NCBI GenBank assembly: GCA_003153055.1
Contig: PMBV01000223.1
Coordinates: 1-13,880 of the forward strand
Origin: Myxococcales bacterium
Lineage (GTDB): Bacteria; Myxococcota; Myxococcia; Myxococcales; Myxococcaceae
Direction of reading: 5' to 3'
DNA: 13,880 nucleotides
Shown: positions 6,329 through 13,845 of the stretch, piece by piece
Layout: every line of letters starts with the position of its first letter
Numbering within the stretch: the first letter of the stretch is position 1
The notes under the pieces: generated by a model
Told to the model about the DNA's origin: nothing
Databases searched by the model: none
Seen by the model: only the letters and a program-made list of their open reading frames with translations
Position numbers and translations under genes: made by a program

Positions 6329-7281
6329 GACTCGTCCTCCTCACGCACCAGCTCCAGGTACGCCTCTTCGAGCGGTCGAGCGGCGCGCATCACCGCGTGG
6401 ATCCGCGCCCCGGCCTTCACCAGCGCCTCCACCACGTCGGGGGCTTGGGCCTCCGTCGACAGGGTGACCGTCAGTCGGTTTCCATCGGCGACCACCGAGG
6501 GGGAGAACGGCAGCGCGCGCACGGCCGCCCCGAAGCGCCCCTCGTCCGTCTCCAGCACCACCTCGAGGGCCAGGCCTTCGCGGCGGAGGTCGGACAGCGA
6601 CGACACCGCCCGCAAGCGGTTCTTCACCACCGCGACCCGGGTGCAGAGGCGCTCGACCTCGGCCAGGTTGTGGCTGCACAGCACGAGCGTGCGGCCCTGG
6701 TTGGCCAGCTCGGCCACCGCGTCGCGCACCGTGCGGGCCGACTGAGGGTCGAGCCCCGAGGTCGGCTCGTCGAGGAAGATGACCTTGGGTTCGTGCACCA
6801 AGGTCCGCACGATGGCCAGCTTCTGGCGCATGCCCTTGGAGTAGCCGCCCACCGGCTCGTCTTCCCGCCCACTGAGCCCGAAGCGCTCGAGGTACCCCTC
6901 GGCCAGGGCCCAGGCCGTGCGCTCGTCGAGCTCGTGGAGGCGAATGAAGAACAGGAGGTTCTCCCGGGCCGTCAACCGGTCGTACACCCCGGGATGCTCG
7001 GTGAGCAGGCCCACCTTCTTCCTCAGCCGCACTCCGTTGTCCAAGGCGGGCAGCTCCTCGCCACAGACCACGGCCCGGCCCGCCGACGGCCGGAGCAGCC
7101 CCGTCAGCATTCGCACGGTGGTCGTCTTGCCAGCGCCGTTGGGGCCGAGCAGGCCGAACACTTCGCCGGGCTTCACCTCGAACGATAGGTGCTCCACCGC
7201 GGTGCGAGTCCCGAAGCGCTTCTCCAGGCCCTCCACGAAGATGCCTCGAGCCGTCGTCACCGCGCTGCCTTCGGCTGACAC
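6325..7281 (-). CDS. ABC transporter ATP-binding protein (NatA/CcmA-like)
   Basis: This is the nucleotide-binding subunit that powers the permease encoded next, 318 aa. Visible motifs are Walker A GPNGAGKT at 46-53, signature GYSKGMRQKL at 146-155, Walker B VIFLDEP at 167-173 with D171 and catalytic E172, and switch His204 in CSHN. At the Q-loop position the sequence reads LLTEHPGVYDRLT, with Glu/His where Gln is usual, a substitution also seen in NatA-type exporters. A C-terminal accessory domain of about 90 residues (from about 228), typical of drug- and lipid-export ATPases, ends REEDES. The start is GTG 7281, picked because AGGAGA lies 4 nt upstream (7286-7291). The gene is first in the ATPase-permease-PLD operon. 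Confidence 0.94.
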   Translation of the reverse strand: MSAEGSAVTTARGIFVEGLEKRFGTRTAVEHLSFEVKPGEVFGLLGPNGAGKTTTVRMLTGLLRPSAGRAVVCGEELPALDNGVRLRKKVGLLTEHPGVYDRLTARENLLFFIRLHELDERTAWALAEGYLERFGLSGREDEPVGGYSKGMRQKLAIVRTLVHEPKVIFLDEPTSGLDPQSARTVRDAVAELANQGRTLVLCSHNLAEVERLCTRVAVVKNRLRAVSSLSDLRREGLALEVVLETDEGRFGAAVRALPFSPSVVADGNRLTVTLSTEAQAPDVVEALVKAGARIHAVMRAARPLEEAYLELVREEDES

Positions 7282-7285
7282 GCTG

Positions 7286-7291
7286 TCTCCT
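7286..7291 (-). promoter_or_regulatory. Ribosome binding site of the ABC operon's first gene
   Basis: AGGAGA on the minus strand lies four bases before GTG 7281. It settles this GTG over the in-frame GTG seven codons later. I see no clear promoter in the 140-bp gap up to 7421. Confidence 0.6.
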
Positions 7292-7421
7292 GAGCAGATG
7301 GTCGCTGTGACATTCTTTCTCGTCGCTCCCTGGGCGACCCCTCAAAGAGTCACCACGAGGGGGCTCAGATGCACGAGGAATGCCTACCGAAGTCTGGCTG
7401 GAGGCCGGGGCGTGCCGACCG

Positions 7422-8429
7422 TCAGGTGTGTTCGCCCTTGGTACGCGTGGCCGCCAGGGGCCGAACCTCGAGCGACTTGCTCTTGAGGAACTGGCGGTTG
7501 AACACCTTGGAGGCGTAGCGGCTCCCGTGGTCGCAGAGGAAGGTCACGATGCGAGCGCCCTGACCCTTGAGCTCGAGGCCAATCTCATAGGCCGCGCGCA
7601 CGTTGAGGGCCGCCGAGGTGCCCACCACCAGGGCGTCTTCCCGGGCGAGGTGGTAGAGCATCTCGATCATCGCCTGGTCCGACAGGCGCATGGCCTCGTC
7701 GACCTTGGCGCGGCGGTAGTTCTCGGTGACGCGCATGATGCCCACGCCCTCGATGAAGGAGCTGCCGGTCGTGTCGACCGTGCCGCTCTTGAAGTACGAG
7801 TAGAGGCCAGAGCCGAAGGGGTCGACCAGCACCACGCGGAGCTTGGGGTTCTTCTCTTTGAGGTACCGCGAGACGCCCGAGAGGGTGCCGCCGGTGCCCG
7901 CCGAGCACACCAGCACGTCGACCTTGCCATCGCACTGCTCCCAGATCTCCGGGCCCGTCGTTTTGTAGTGGTAGTCGCCGTTGGCCACGTTCTCGAACTG
8001 GTTGGGCCAAAACCAACCGTTGGCCTCGGCCAAGGCGCGCCCCTGATGGAAGAAGTGCGCGCTGTTGGCGAAGGGCACCACCGGAACCCGGCGCACGCCC
8101 ACGCCCATCGCCTCGAGGAGATCGTATTTCTCGGTCGTCTGGTTGTCTGGCATCGTCACGACCACTCGGTAGCCCCGCTCGCGCGCGAGCAGCCCCAGGC
8201 CGATGCCGGTGTTTCCGGCCGTGCCCTCGACGATGGTCGAGCCGGGCTTCAAGAGCCCGTCAGCCTCGCCCTTCTCGATCATGCCCTTCGCGGCTCGATC
8301 CTTGATGCTGCCGCCAGGGTTCATGAACTCGGCTTTTCCCAGGATGTCGCACCCGGTCAATCGACAGAGCGACTCCATTCGCAACATCGGGGTGTTGCCG
8401 ACGGCGTCCCACAGCGTCGAGATCTTCAT
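7422..8429 (-). CDS. PLP-dependent cysteine synthase (O-acetylserine sulfhydrylase family)
   Basis: A fold-type II PLP enzyme of 335 aa, predicted to form cysteine from O-acetylserine and sulfide in the cytoplasm. The PLP lysine is K43 in NPGGSIKDRAA. The substrate loop is GTAGNTGIGLG at 69-79, the phosphate loop is SAGTGGTLSG near 179-188, and a serine in VVGTSAALNV near 290 suits the pyridine-nitrogen contact. The loop reads T-A-G-N-T-G rather than the T-S-G-N-T-G of E. coli CysK. The middle part with WPNQFENVANGDYHYKTTGP marks the longer clade of 'cysteine synthase A' found in Proteobacteria and close to yeast mitochondrial Mcy1. It has no C-terminal CBS domains, so it is not a full cystathionine beta-synthase. 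ATG 8429 has TGAGGA four nt upstream. It stands alone between the glycosyltransferase and the ABC operon. Exact acceptor specificity is not certain. Confidence 0.9.
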   Translation of the reverse strand: MKISTLWDAVGNTPMLRMESLCRLTGCDILGKAEFMNPGGSIKDRAAKGMIEKGEADGLLKPGSTIVEGTAGNTGIGLGLLARERGYRVVVTMPDNQTTEKYDLLEAMGVGVRRVPVVPFANSAHFFHQGRALAEANGWFWPNQFENVANGDYHYKTTGPEIWEQCDGKVDVLVCSAGTGGTLSGVSRYLKEKNPKLRVVLVDPFGSGLYSYFKSGTVDTTGSSFIEGVGIMRVTENYRRAKVDEAMRLSDQAMIEMLYHLAREDALVVGTSAALNVRAAYEIGLELKGQGARIVTFLCDHGSRYASKVFNRQFLKSKSLEVRPLAATRTKGEHT

Positions 8430-8533
8430 CGGATCCTCATGGTCAAGGTCCTGAAGATAGACGACATTGGCTTCAAATCGTGAGTTTTGTCTCTAATCGA
8501 AGGCCAACTGTACGACGCTATGTGTCAAAGACA
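8430..8533 (-). promoter_or_regulatory. Intergenic leader of the cysteine synthase gene
   Basis: This 104-bp gap is more AT-rich than the surrounding genes. On the minus strand TTGACA occurs at 8528-8523, a perfect -35 hexamer close to the glycosyltransferase stop. No good -10 follows at 16-18 nt, so the promoter call is weak. The ribosome site TGAGGA is at 8439-8434. No terminator is seen. Confidence 0.3.
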
Positions 8534-10831
8534 TCATTCGATGGTGACGAGCACGAATTTCACGTTGAGGTCTTGATCGATGATGCGCACGGTCTTGTCC
8601 GCCCCGACGGCGTTCTTCAAGATGCCCAGACGGTTGTGCTCGACCAGGCTCCATTCGCGACCGGGCTGAGCGGCGTAGTTGGTCATGCCGACGTTGGCGT
8701 TGTCTTTGATCTGCTTCACCGTGTTGCGTGAGTAGAAGGTCTCGCCGCGCCAGTTCATCAGGAACGCCGCGATGGGCTCACCTGGCTTGCGCATGGAGTA
8801 GTAGCGCCAGAACTGATCTCGCTGGGTCCAGTGGTGCGACAGATCGACCCAGTGGCCCCAGTTGAACCACAGCGCGAAGGCCAGCACACCGGCCAGGCCC
8901 GAGGTGAACATGCCCACCTTGGAGCGCATGACGGCGAAGCCCGCTACCGCCACGCCGACCACCACCATGCCGTTGCGGAGGAGGTTCTGCACTCCGAAGC
9001 GCTCCACCACCTCCTTCTGGGGGTAGGGGCGATCGTAGTTGTAGACGAAGAGGTCGGTGAAGTCCTTGGGGGTGGCGACGAGATCCTTCCCCACCAAGAC
9101 GAAGAGCGGCGCGCCGAACAAGAGCTCCATGGCGTGCGCCTCGATGCCTTCTTCCCACAGCTTGTCGATGAACAGCCCCATGGCGATGGCCAGCGGAGGC
9201 AGCATCGGGAAGACGTAGTGGTGGAACTTGGTGGCTGACGCGCCCATCAAGAGGAACGAGAAGGCGAACCACAGGGTTGAGATGAGGGCCACTCCGTCGA
9301 AGCCCGTGCCGCCCCGAGGCCGAGCCCGGGCGAGCGTCGCGATGGCACCGGGAATGAGCACCACCCAGGGGAACATGGCGTAGCCGCCCTGGAGGATGAA
9401 GTAGGTGAAGTCGCCTCCTGGCGTCGTGGTGTGCACGCCAGCACCCAGCCGCGCGAAGTGGTCGTGGATGATGAATCGAAACCAGAACAGCTTCGACTCG
9501 TCGTCCACCCGCCAGAAGGTGAACATCTCGTAGTACCAGGGCACGGCCACCGCGAGGAACAGCAAGATGCCGGTGCCCAACCGCATCTCGTAGGCCAGCG
9601 CGAACAGCGCCGGAGGCCGCTCGGTCACCTTCTTGGCGTTCTGCCCCAGCATCACCGTGGTGCCGGCCCAGAAGGCCAGCGAGCCCCACATGATGGCGAG
9701 CCAGGCCGGGGCCGAGATGACCGACTGGTTGTTGGCCAGCACCGGCACGGCCATGAACATGGTGCCCCACTGGAGGCCCAGGTTGTAGGCGATGGTTCCG
9801 ACGATGACCGCGGCGGCCAGCCCGATGCCCATCGGCATCACGAGGTGCCGGCGGGCCCAGACGGCGTGGGCCTTCATGGCCGCGGGGCTCCACTCGATGA
9901 TCGCGATGGCCGTGTAGAGAATGAAGACGACCATCGGCACCCCGAAGCCCAACAGGCCCTTGGCCAGGGTGGCGATGGCGAAGAAGACGTAGCTCCCGTA
10001 CCACCACTCGCTCCGGTAGCGGCTGGCCTTGTCGAACAGGGCCACCATGGCGCAGGCGATGCCGGCGATGGTGGCGCTGACGATGGGCGGGTCGGTGACG
10101 GCCTGCCTCGACAACAGGAAGTACAGAGGCATCGTCGACAGCACGAAGGCCGAGGCCAGCGCGGCGCGGGCGCTGACCGCCAAGGTGAGCGCGTAGGTGA
10201 GGAGCCCCACCGCGAGAATCGAGAACAGGGCGAAGGGGAGCCGAAAGCCCCACTCGGTGAACACCGGCAGGGCGCCGTCACCGGAGGCCACCTGGGCGAA
10301 CTTCCACGGCAAGACCACCGTCTTGGACCAGACGAACAGCACCAGCGCGAACAGGCCGGACGCCGCGAGGAGCGCGCCCCAGAGCTCCTTCACCGCCGAG
10401 GGTCGGCCAGCCTTGCCCAGGTACAGCGCGCCGCCGGCGGCGAGCAGGAGGAGCCCGAGCACCAAGGCGAGGGGCGGCCCCAGCTCGGCGGCCTGGAGCC
10501 CGGTGGCCTGCATCCACATGGTGAAGGCGGGCTTCGAGAAGAAGTACGCGTTCTCCCAGAAGGGGTGCACGTAGTCGTTCCGCTCGATCATCTCGCGGGC
10601 GACTTCTCCGTAGTGGGTCTCCCAGGGGTCCCACAGGCCCACCGCTCCCAGGTACGGGAGAAAGACGGTGGAGGCGAAGAGGACCGCGACGAGCGTGGTG
10701 CGGAGCTCCTGGGGCCAGGCTCGAAGTCTCCCCAGCCACTTCGCGTTCAACACTTCTTTCCCCACGAGGGCCTCGGCCAGCGTGCCCGGCTCCTGGGTGC
10801 CACTTTCCTGTGTTGCGGCTTCGGTCGCCAC
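8534..10831 (-). CDS. GT39/ArnT-like membrane glycosyltransferase
   Basis: A 765-aa multi-pass membrane protein of the PMT/ArnT superfamily, which moves a sugar from a polyprenyl-phosphate carrier onto lipid or protein on the outer face of the inner membrane. A soluble N-terminus of about 45 residues (with TQESGTQEPGT) precedes the first membrane helix. Next is the family's first outer loop with D68-P-W-E71 and THYGEVAREM, matching the acidic D/E pair and the R/Y-x-E-M region. K100-P101 follows in FFSKPAFTMWM, like the KPP motif. At least ten further hydrophobic helices follow, with a loop FRFIIHDHFARLGAG, and a roughly 110-residue outer C-terminal domain ending KFVLVTIE. GTG 10831 is preferred over the longer open frame because GGAGGA sits 5 nt upstream (10837-10842). 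The upstream stretch is Arg/Pro-rich. Acceptor is unknown; it need not be lipid A. Confidence 0.88.
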   Translation of the reverse strand: MATEAATQESGTQEPGTLAEALVGKEVLNAKWLGRLRAWPQELRTTLVAVLFASTVFLPYLGAVGLWDPWETHYGEVAREMIERNDYVHPFWENAYFFSKPAFTMWMQATGLQAAELGPPLALVLGLLLLAAGGALYLGKAGRPSAVKELWGALLAASGLFALVLFVWSKTVVLPWKFAQVASGDGALPVFTEWGFRLPFALFSILAVGLLTYALTLAVSARAALASAFVLSTMPLYFLLSRQAVTDPPIVSATIAGIACAMVALFDKASRYRSEWWYGSYVFFAIATLAKGLLGFGVPMVVFILYTAIAIIEWSPAAMKAHAVWARRHLVMPMGIGLAAAVIVGTIAYNLGLQWGTMFMAVPVLANNQSVISAPAWLAIMWGSLAFWAGTTVMLGQNAKKVTERPPALFALAYEMRLGTGILLFLAVAVPWYYEMFTFWRVDDESKLFWFRFIIHDHFARLGAGVHTTTPGGDFTYFILQGGYAMFPWVVLIPGAIATLARARPRGGTGFDGVALISTLWFAFSFLLMGASATKFHHYVFPMLPPLAIAMGLFIDKLWEEGIEAHAMELLFGAPLFVLVGKDLVATPKDFTDLFVYNYDRPYPQKEVVERFGVQNLLRNGMVVVGVAVAGFAVMRSKVGMFTSGLAGVLAFALWFNWGHWVDLSHHWTQRDQFWRYYSMRKPGEPIAAFLMNWRGETFYSRNTVKQIKDNANVGMTNYAAQPGREWSLVEHNRLGILKNAVGADKTVRIIDQDLNVKFVLVTIE

Positions 10832-10836
10832 GCGTG

Positions 10837-10842
10837 TCCTCC
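10837..10842 (-). promoter_or_regulatory. Strong ribosome binding site deciding the glycosyltransferase start
   Basis: GGAGGA on the minus strand lies five bases before GTG 10831. It argues against the 50-codon N-terminal extension that would begin near 10981. Confidence 0.6.
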
Positions 10843-10857
10843 GGTGCGGTAACACCC

Positions 10858-10874
10858 CCCTCGTCAAGCGAGGG
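10858..10874. promoter_or_regulatory. Inverted repeat in the leader of the glycosyltransferase gene
   Basis: CCCTCG-TCAAG-CGAGGG is a perfect 6-bp inverted repeat with a 5-base loop, 27 nt upstream of GTG 10831. On the minus strand the loop contains part of TTGACG, a -35-like hexamer. It could be an mRNA hairpin or an operator. It has no T-tract, so it is not a terminator. The remaining 258-bp gap (10832-11089) holds no gene I can support. Confidence 0.3.
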
Positions 10875-11089
10875 CCAGGCAGTTCGTCGCACGGAAAACG
10901 TCGCAAGACAACGGGCGAAAGTGGTCCCCTCGCCCGGGCACTTCGCCCGCGTGGTGGGCTGAGCGGGCGCACCGGAGCCACCGTATGGCGCCCAGTCAGG
11001 GGCTCAGGAGTGCGTCAGCCCGGCGCCGCGAGCGGATCGGTTGCCGCGGGAGGTTGGACGCCCTCTTCGGCGCTGGCGAATCGGGTGGA

Positions 11090-12946
11090 TCAGCCTGGCG
11101 AGGAGGGGCCGGCGAACCAGGTCAAGACGTCCTTGAGCGCCTCCACCGACACCGGCTTGGGGAGGTAGGCGTCCATGCCGGCCGAGAGGCACAGCAGATC
11201 GTCTCCCTTCATCGCGTTGGCCGTCAGGGCGACGATGGGCACGTGCCGCCCGCTGGTCTGCTCGGCCTGGCGAATGACGCGGGTCGCTTCGAGGCCGTCG
11301 AGCACCGGCATCTGCACGTCCATCAGCACGACGTCGAAGGTTCCCGCGGACACCGCCTCGACGGCGGCCTGGCCGTCGCTCACCACCCGCACTTGGTGGC
11401 CCAGCTTCGCCAAGAGGGCGCTGGTCATCGTGGCGTTGACGGCGTTGTCCTCGGCCAGCAGCACGCCGAGCGGTCGCTGGGGTGCGAGCCGACGCCAGGC
11501 CGACGGGGGCGGCTCGACCACCTCGACCAGCGGCATCGACACGGTGGCGGTGAAGGTCGAGCCGGCGCCCAGCGAGCTGTCGACGCGCACGTCGCCGCCC
11601 ATGAGCCGGGCCAGGCGCCGGGTGATGGAGAGGCCCAGCCCCGTGCCGCCGTGCCGCCGATGGGCTCCCCGGGCCTGAACGAACGGCTCGAAGATGGCCT
11701 CGTGGAGCTCCGGGGCGATGCCGGGCCCCGAGTCGCGCACTCTGAGCCGCAGCGCGCTCGAGTCGGGAAGAGGCCGGTCGAGCGACACCTCGACTCGGCC
11801 GGCATCGGTGAACTTCACCGCGTTGGCCACCAGGTTGGTGACGAGCTGCCGCAGCCGCGTCGCGTCTCCCCGTACCCGTCCCTGTGCCACTGGGGCCACC
11901 TGAACCTCGAGGGCCAGCCCCTTCTTGGTGGCTTGGGGGAAGAAGGTTCGCGAGGTGGCGGTCACCAGCTGGGCCGCGTCGAAGGTGGTGACATCGAGGT
12001 CGAGCCGGTTGGCTTCGATCTTCGAGAGATCGAGCACGTCACTGACGATGGCGAGCAGCGACTCCCCCGACGACTGGAGCACGTCGAGGTACTCGTTGCC
12101 CTCCTTGGGCAGAGACCAGGTGCGCAAGAGCTGGGTGACGCTGAGAATGCCGCTCAGCGGGGTGCGGATCTCGTGGCTGAAGTTGGCGAGGAACTGCGTG
12201 GTGTGCCGGCTCGACTCCAGCGCTGTCTCGCGCGCGGCCACCAGCTCGGCCCGCGCCCGCTTGGCCTCGGTGACGTCGCGCAGGAGCATCACGAAGTCGG
12301 CGGTGGGCATCGGCCACAGGCGCGCCTCGAAGCAGCGCAGCCCCAGGGCCGGGGTGGTGAGCTCGAGCTCCCACTGTTGCAACTGGCCACTTTCGCGGGC
12401 CCGCCCCAGGGCCTCCCGGGTCGCCCGGGCTGCCTCGGCCGGGAGAATCTCTTCCAGCGAGCGCCCCTCTGGTGCATCGAACAGCGGAGGTCCCGGGGGG
12501 CGGCGCAGACTGAGGCAGGTGCCGCCGGAGGTGAGCTGGAACAGGTGGTCGGGCAAGGCCGAGAGGAACGCCTCGGAGCGCGCCGCGTGCGTGTGCTCGC
12601 TCGTGGCGCTCTCGAGCGCGACGGCCACCCCGGAATAGAACAGCTCGTCGTTGTGGGGCGAGGCCCTGAGCCACACCCGCATCGGCTTGGCCCCCGCTGC
12701 CGTGAGCAGGTGAAAGTCGAGGCTCGCGCCCTCTGCCTTCCCGCTCAGCTTGAGGAGGAGCGCCGGCATGGACGAGCGCTCTGCCGAGGGGACCGACGCC
12801 ATCCACCCGAAACCCAGCGCCTGGCCCACGGGGGAGCCGGTGAGTCGAGCCCATTCCTCGTTGATGGAGACCAGCGCGCCCTTCGCATCGGCCTCGAAGA
12901 GGATGGCTGGAAAGCCGTTGAGCCGATTGTCATGATGCCGACCCAC
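11090..12946 (-). CDS. Soluble PAS hybrid histidine kinase with C-terminal receiver
   Basis: A 618-aa cytoplasmic signalling protein with no membrane helix or signal peptide. Domains in order: a PAS domain at about 8-115 (FEADAKGALVSINEEWARLTG region), and a second, more degenerate PAS-like domain at about 125-227 ending LLRDVTEAKRA. Then HisKA with H258 in NFSHEIRTPL, and HATPase_c with N371/N375 in NLVANAVKFT, G1 box DSGPGI at 405-410 and G2 box GGTGLGLS at 433-440. Last is a receiver with acidic pair E499/D500, phospho-acceptor D543 in LMDVQMP, T575 and K597. All catalytic residues are present. GTG 12946 is the first possible start, because an in-frame TGA lies seven codons upstream. No separate response regulator is adjacent, so the phosphoryl group may pass to an unlinked phosphotransfer protein. 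It diverges from the acyltransferase gene. Confidence 0.93.
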   Translation of the reverse strand: MGRHHDNRLNGFPAILFEADAKGALVSINEEWARLTGSPVGQALGFGWMASVPSAERSSMPALLLKLSGKAEGASLDFHLLTAAGAKPMRVWLRASPHNDELFYSGVAVALESATSEHTHAARSEAFLSALPDHLFQLTSGGTCLSLRRPPGPPLFDAPEGRSLEEILPAEAARATREALGRARESGQLQQWELELTTPALGLRCFEARLWPMPTADFVMLLRDVTEAKRARAELVAARETALESSRHTTQFLANFSHEIRTPLSGILSVTQLLRTWSLPKEGNEYLDVLQSSGESLLAIVSDVLDLSKIEANRLDLDVTTFDAAQLVTATSRTFFPQATKKGLALEVQVAPVAQGRVRGDATRLRQLVTNLVANAVKFTDAGRVEVSLDRPLPDSSALRLRVRDSGPGIAPELHEAIFEPFVQARGAHRRHGGTGLGLSITRRLARLMGGDVRVDSSLGAGSTFTATVSMPLVEVVEPPPSAWRRLAPQRPLGVLLAEDNAVNATMTSALLAKLGHQVRVVSDGQAAVEAVSAGTFDVVLMDVQMPVLDGLEATRVIRQAEQTSGRHVPIVALTANAMKGDDLLCLSAGMDAYLPKPVSVEALKDVLTWFAGPSSPG

Positions 12947-13033
12947 GCTGAGCGGTTCGTATCACACCGGTGCCTCCCAAGGCAGCAGGCGCGTGGCGAG
13001 AATTCCATTCTCAGTGGTCGTGGCCGCTCGCCC

Positions 13034-13061
13034 TCGACGCGGGTCGCCAATTCGCTACACT
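13034..13061 (+). promoter_or_regulatory. Candidate promoter of the acyltransferase gene (near-leaderless)
   Basis: TCGACG at 13034-13039 (4 of 6 to TTGACA), a 16-nt spacer and TACACT at 13056-13061 (4 of 6 to TATAAT) predict transcription starting about 13067-13070. That is only a few bases before GTG 13072. No ribosome site precedes this GTG. This is a pattern match only. Confidence 0.3.
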
Positions 13062-13071
13062 CTCGACTCTC

Positions 13072-13836
13072 GTGCTGCCTCGCCCCGGTCCTCTCCTCCG
13101 CGCCGCGCTCGCCGGTTCCACGGCGGTTGGGCTCACGGGCGTGCTCTCTCCGATGGTGTCGGTGCTCAGCTTCGTCGACGAGCGGGCGCCCGACGGCCTG
13201 ATTCACTTCTGGGCCGACAGCATCTTGCGAGCCTCAGGGGTCATCACCGAGGCCAAGGGGCTGGAGCAGCTCCCCTCGAGCAACTTCGTGCTGTGCCTCA
13301 ACCACCAGTCGAACTTCGACGTGATGGTGTTGTTCCGGCACGTGCGGCGGCACATGCGATTCGTGGCCAAGGCCGAGCTCCGGAGGGTGCCGGTGTTCGG
13401 CCCAGCGCTCGAGCGGGCGGGCAACATCTTCGTCGACCGCACCGGAGGCGAGTCGGATCGAGAGCGCCTCTTCGAGGTCGTCAAGGCCGTGCGTGAGCGG
13501 GTGTCGGTGGTCTTCTTCGCCGAGGGGACTCGCAGCGAGCGCGGAGAGCTCCAGCCGTTCAAGCGGGGCGCCGCCACTATGGCCATCGAGGCCCAGGTGC
13601 CGCTGATTCCCGCGGCGATCGCCGGCACCCACCGAATTCTCGAGAAGGGCACCGTCGCGATTCACGCCCGGCCAGCAGCGCTGGTCATCGGCGAGCCCAT
13701 TCAGACCGCGGGCCTGGGTGTCGAGGCGCGCAGCGAGCTCACCGAGCGGGCCCACGCCGAGGTCGCCCGGTTGCTCGAGCAGGCCAACGCGCTGGTGCGG
13801 GGCCTCGAGCGCTTCGGCGCGGGCTCGGTGGATTAG
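13072..13836 (+). CDS. PlsC-type 1-acylglycerol-3-phosphate O-acyltransferase
   Basis: This is a lysophosphatidate-type acyltransferase that adds the second acyl chain to make phosphatidate at the inner membrane. From GTG 13072 the product is 254 aa, close to the usual 240-260. An N-terminal hydrophobic anchor (ALAGSTAVGLTGVLSPMVSVL) is followed by motif I NHQSNFD (H-x4-D). Then come motif II around GNIFVDRT, motif III FFAEGTRS and motif IV VPLIPAAIAGTH. The frame is open back to GTG 12970, which would add 34 residues of non-hydrophobic sequence. That start leaves only 23 bp to the divergent kinase gene and has no ribosome site either, so I prefer 13072 with a candidate promoter just upstream. 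Family is secure; acceptor could also be another lysolipid. The gene diverges from the hybrid kinase, with 125 bp between the chosen starts. Confidence 0.9.
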   Translation: MLPRPGPLLRAALAGSTAVGLTGVLSPMVSVLSFVDERAPDGLIHFWADSILRASGVITEAKGLEQLPSSNFVLCLNHQSNFDVMVLFRHVRRHMRFVAKAELRRVPVFGPALERAGNIFVDRTGGESDRERLFEVVKAVRERVSVVFFAEGTRSERGELQPFKRGAATMAIEAQVPLIPAAIAGTHRILEKGTVAIHARPAALVIGEPIQTAGLGVEARSELTERAHAEVARLLEQANALVRGLERFGAGSVD

Positions 13837-13845
13837 GTGACTGGT

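Noticed and set aside
5207..6745. 512-codon open frame on the plus strand
   Set aside because: It is antisense to the PLD, permease and ATPase genes. Its composition is rich in His, Arg, Gln and Glu, typical of a shadow frame.
7322..7338. GTCGC...GCGAC inverted repeat as terminator after the cysteine synthase gene
   Set aside because: It has only five pairs and a 7-nt loop, and there is no T-tract on either strand. It is too weak in this GC context.
9431..10852. 473-codon open frame on the plus strand
   Set aside because: It is antisense to the glycosyltransferase. The product is low-complexity, rich in His, Arg, Gly and Glu.
10935..10949. CGGGC-ACTTC-GCCCG hairpin as terminator of the kinase gene
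   Set aside because: It is a short stem without T-tract, and such hairpins are expected by chance at this GC content.
10985..13201. 738-codon open frame on the plus strand
   Set aside because: It is antisense to the hybrid kinase, whose motifs are all intact. The frame is open only because of high GC and the kinase's codon bias. The predicted protein is Gly/Arg/His-rich with no domain.
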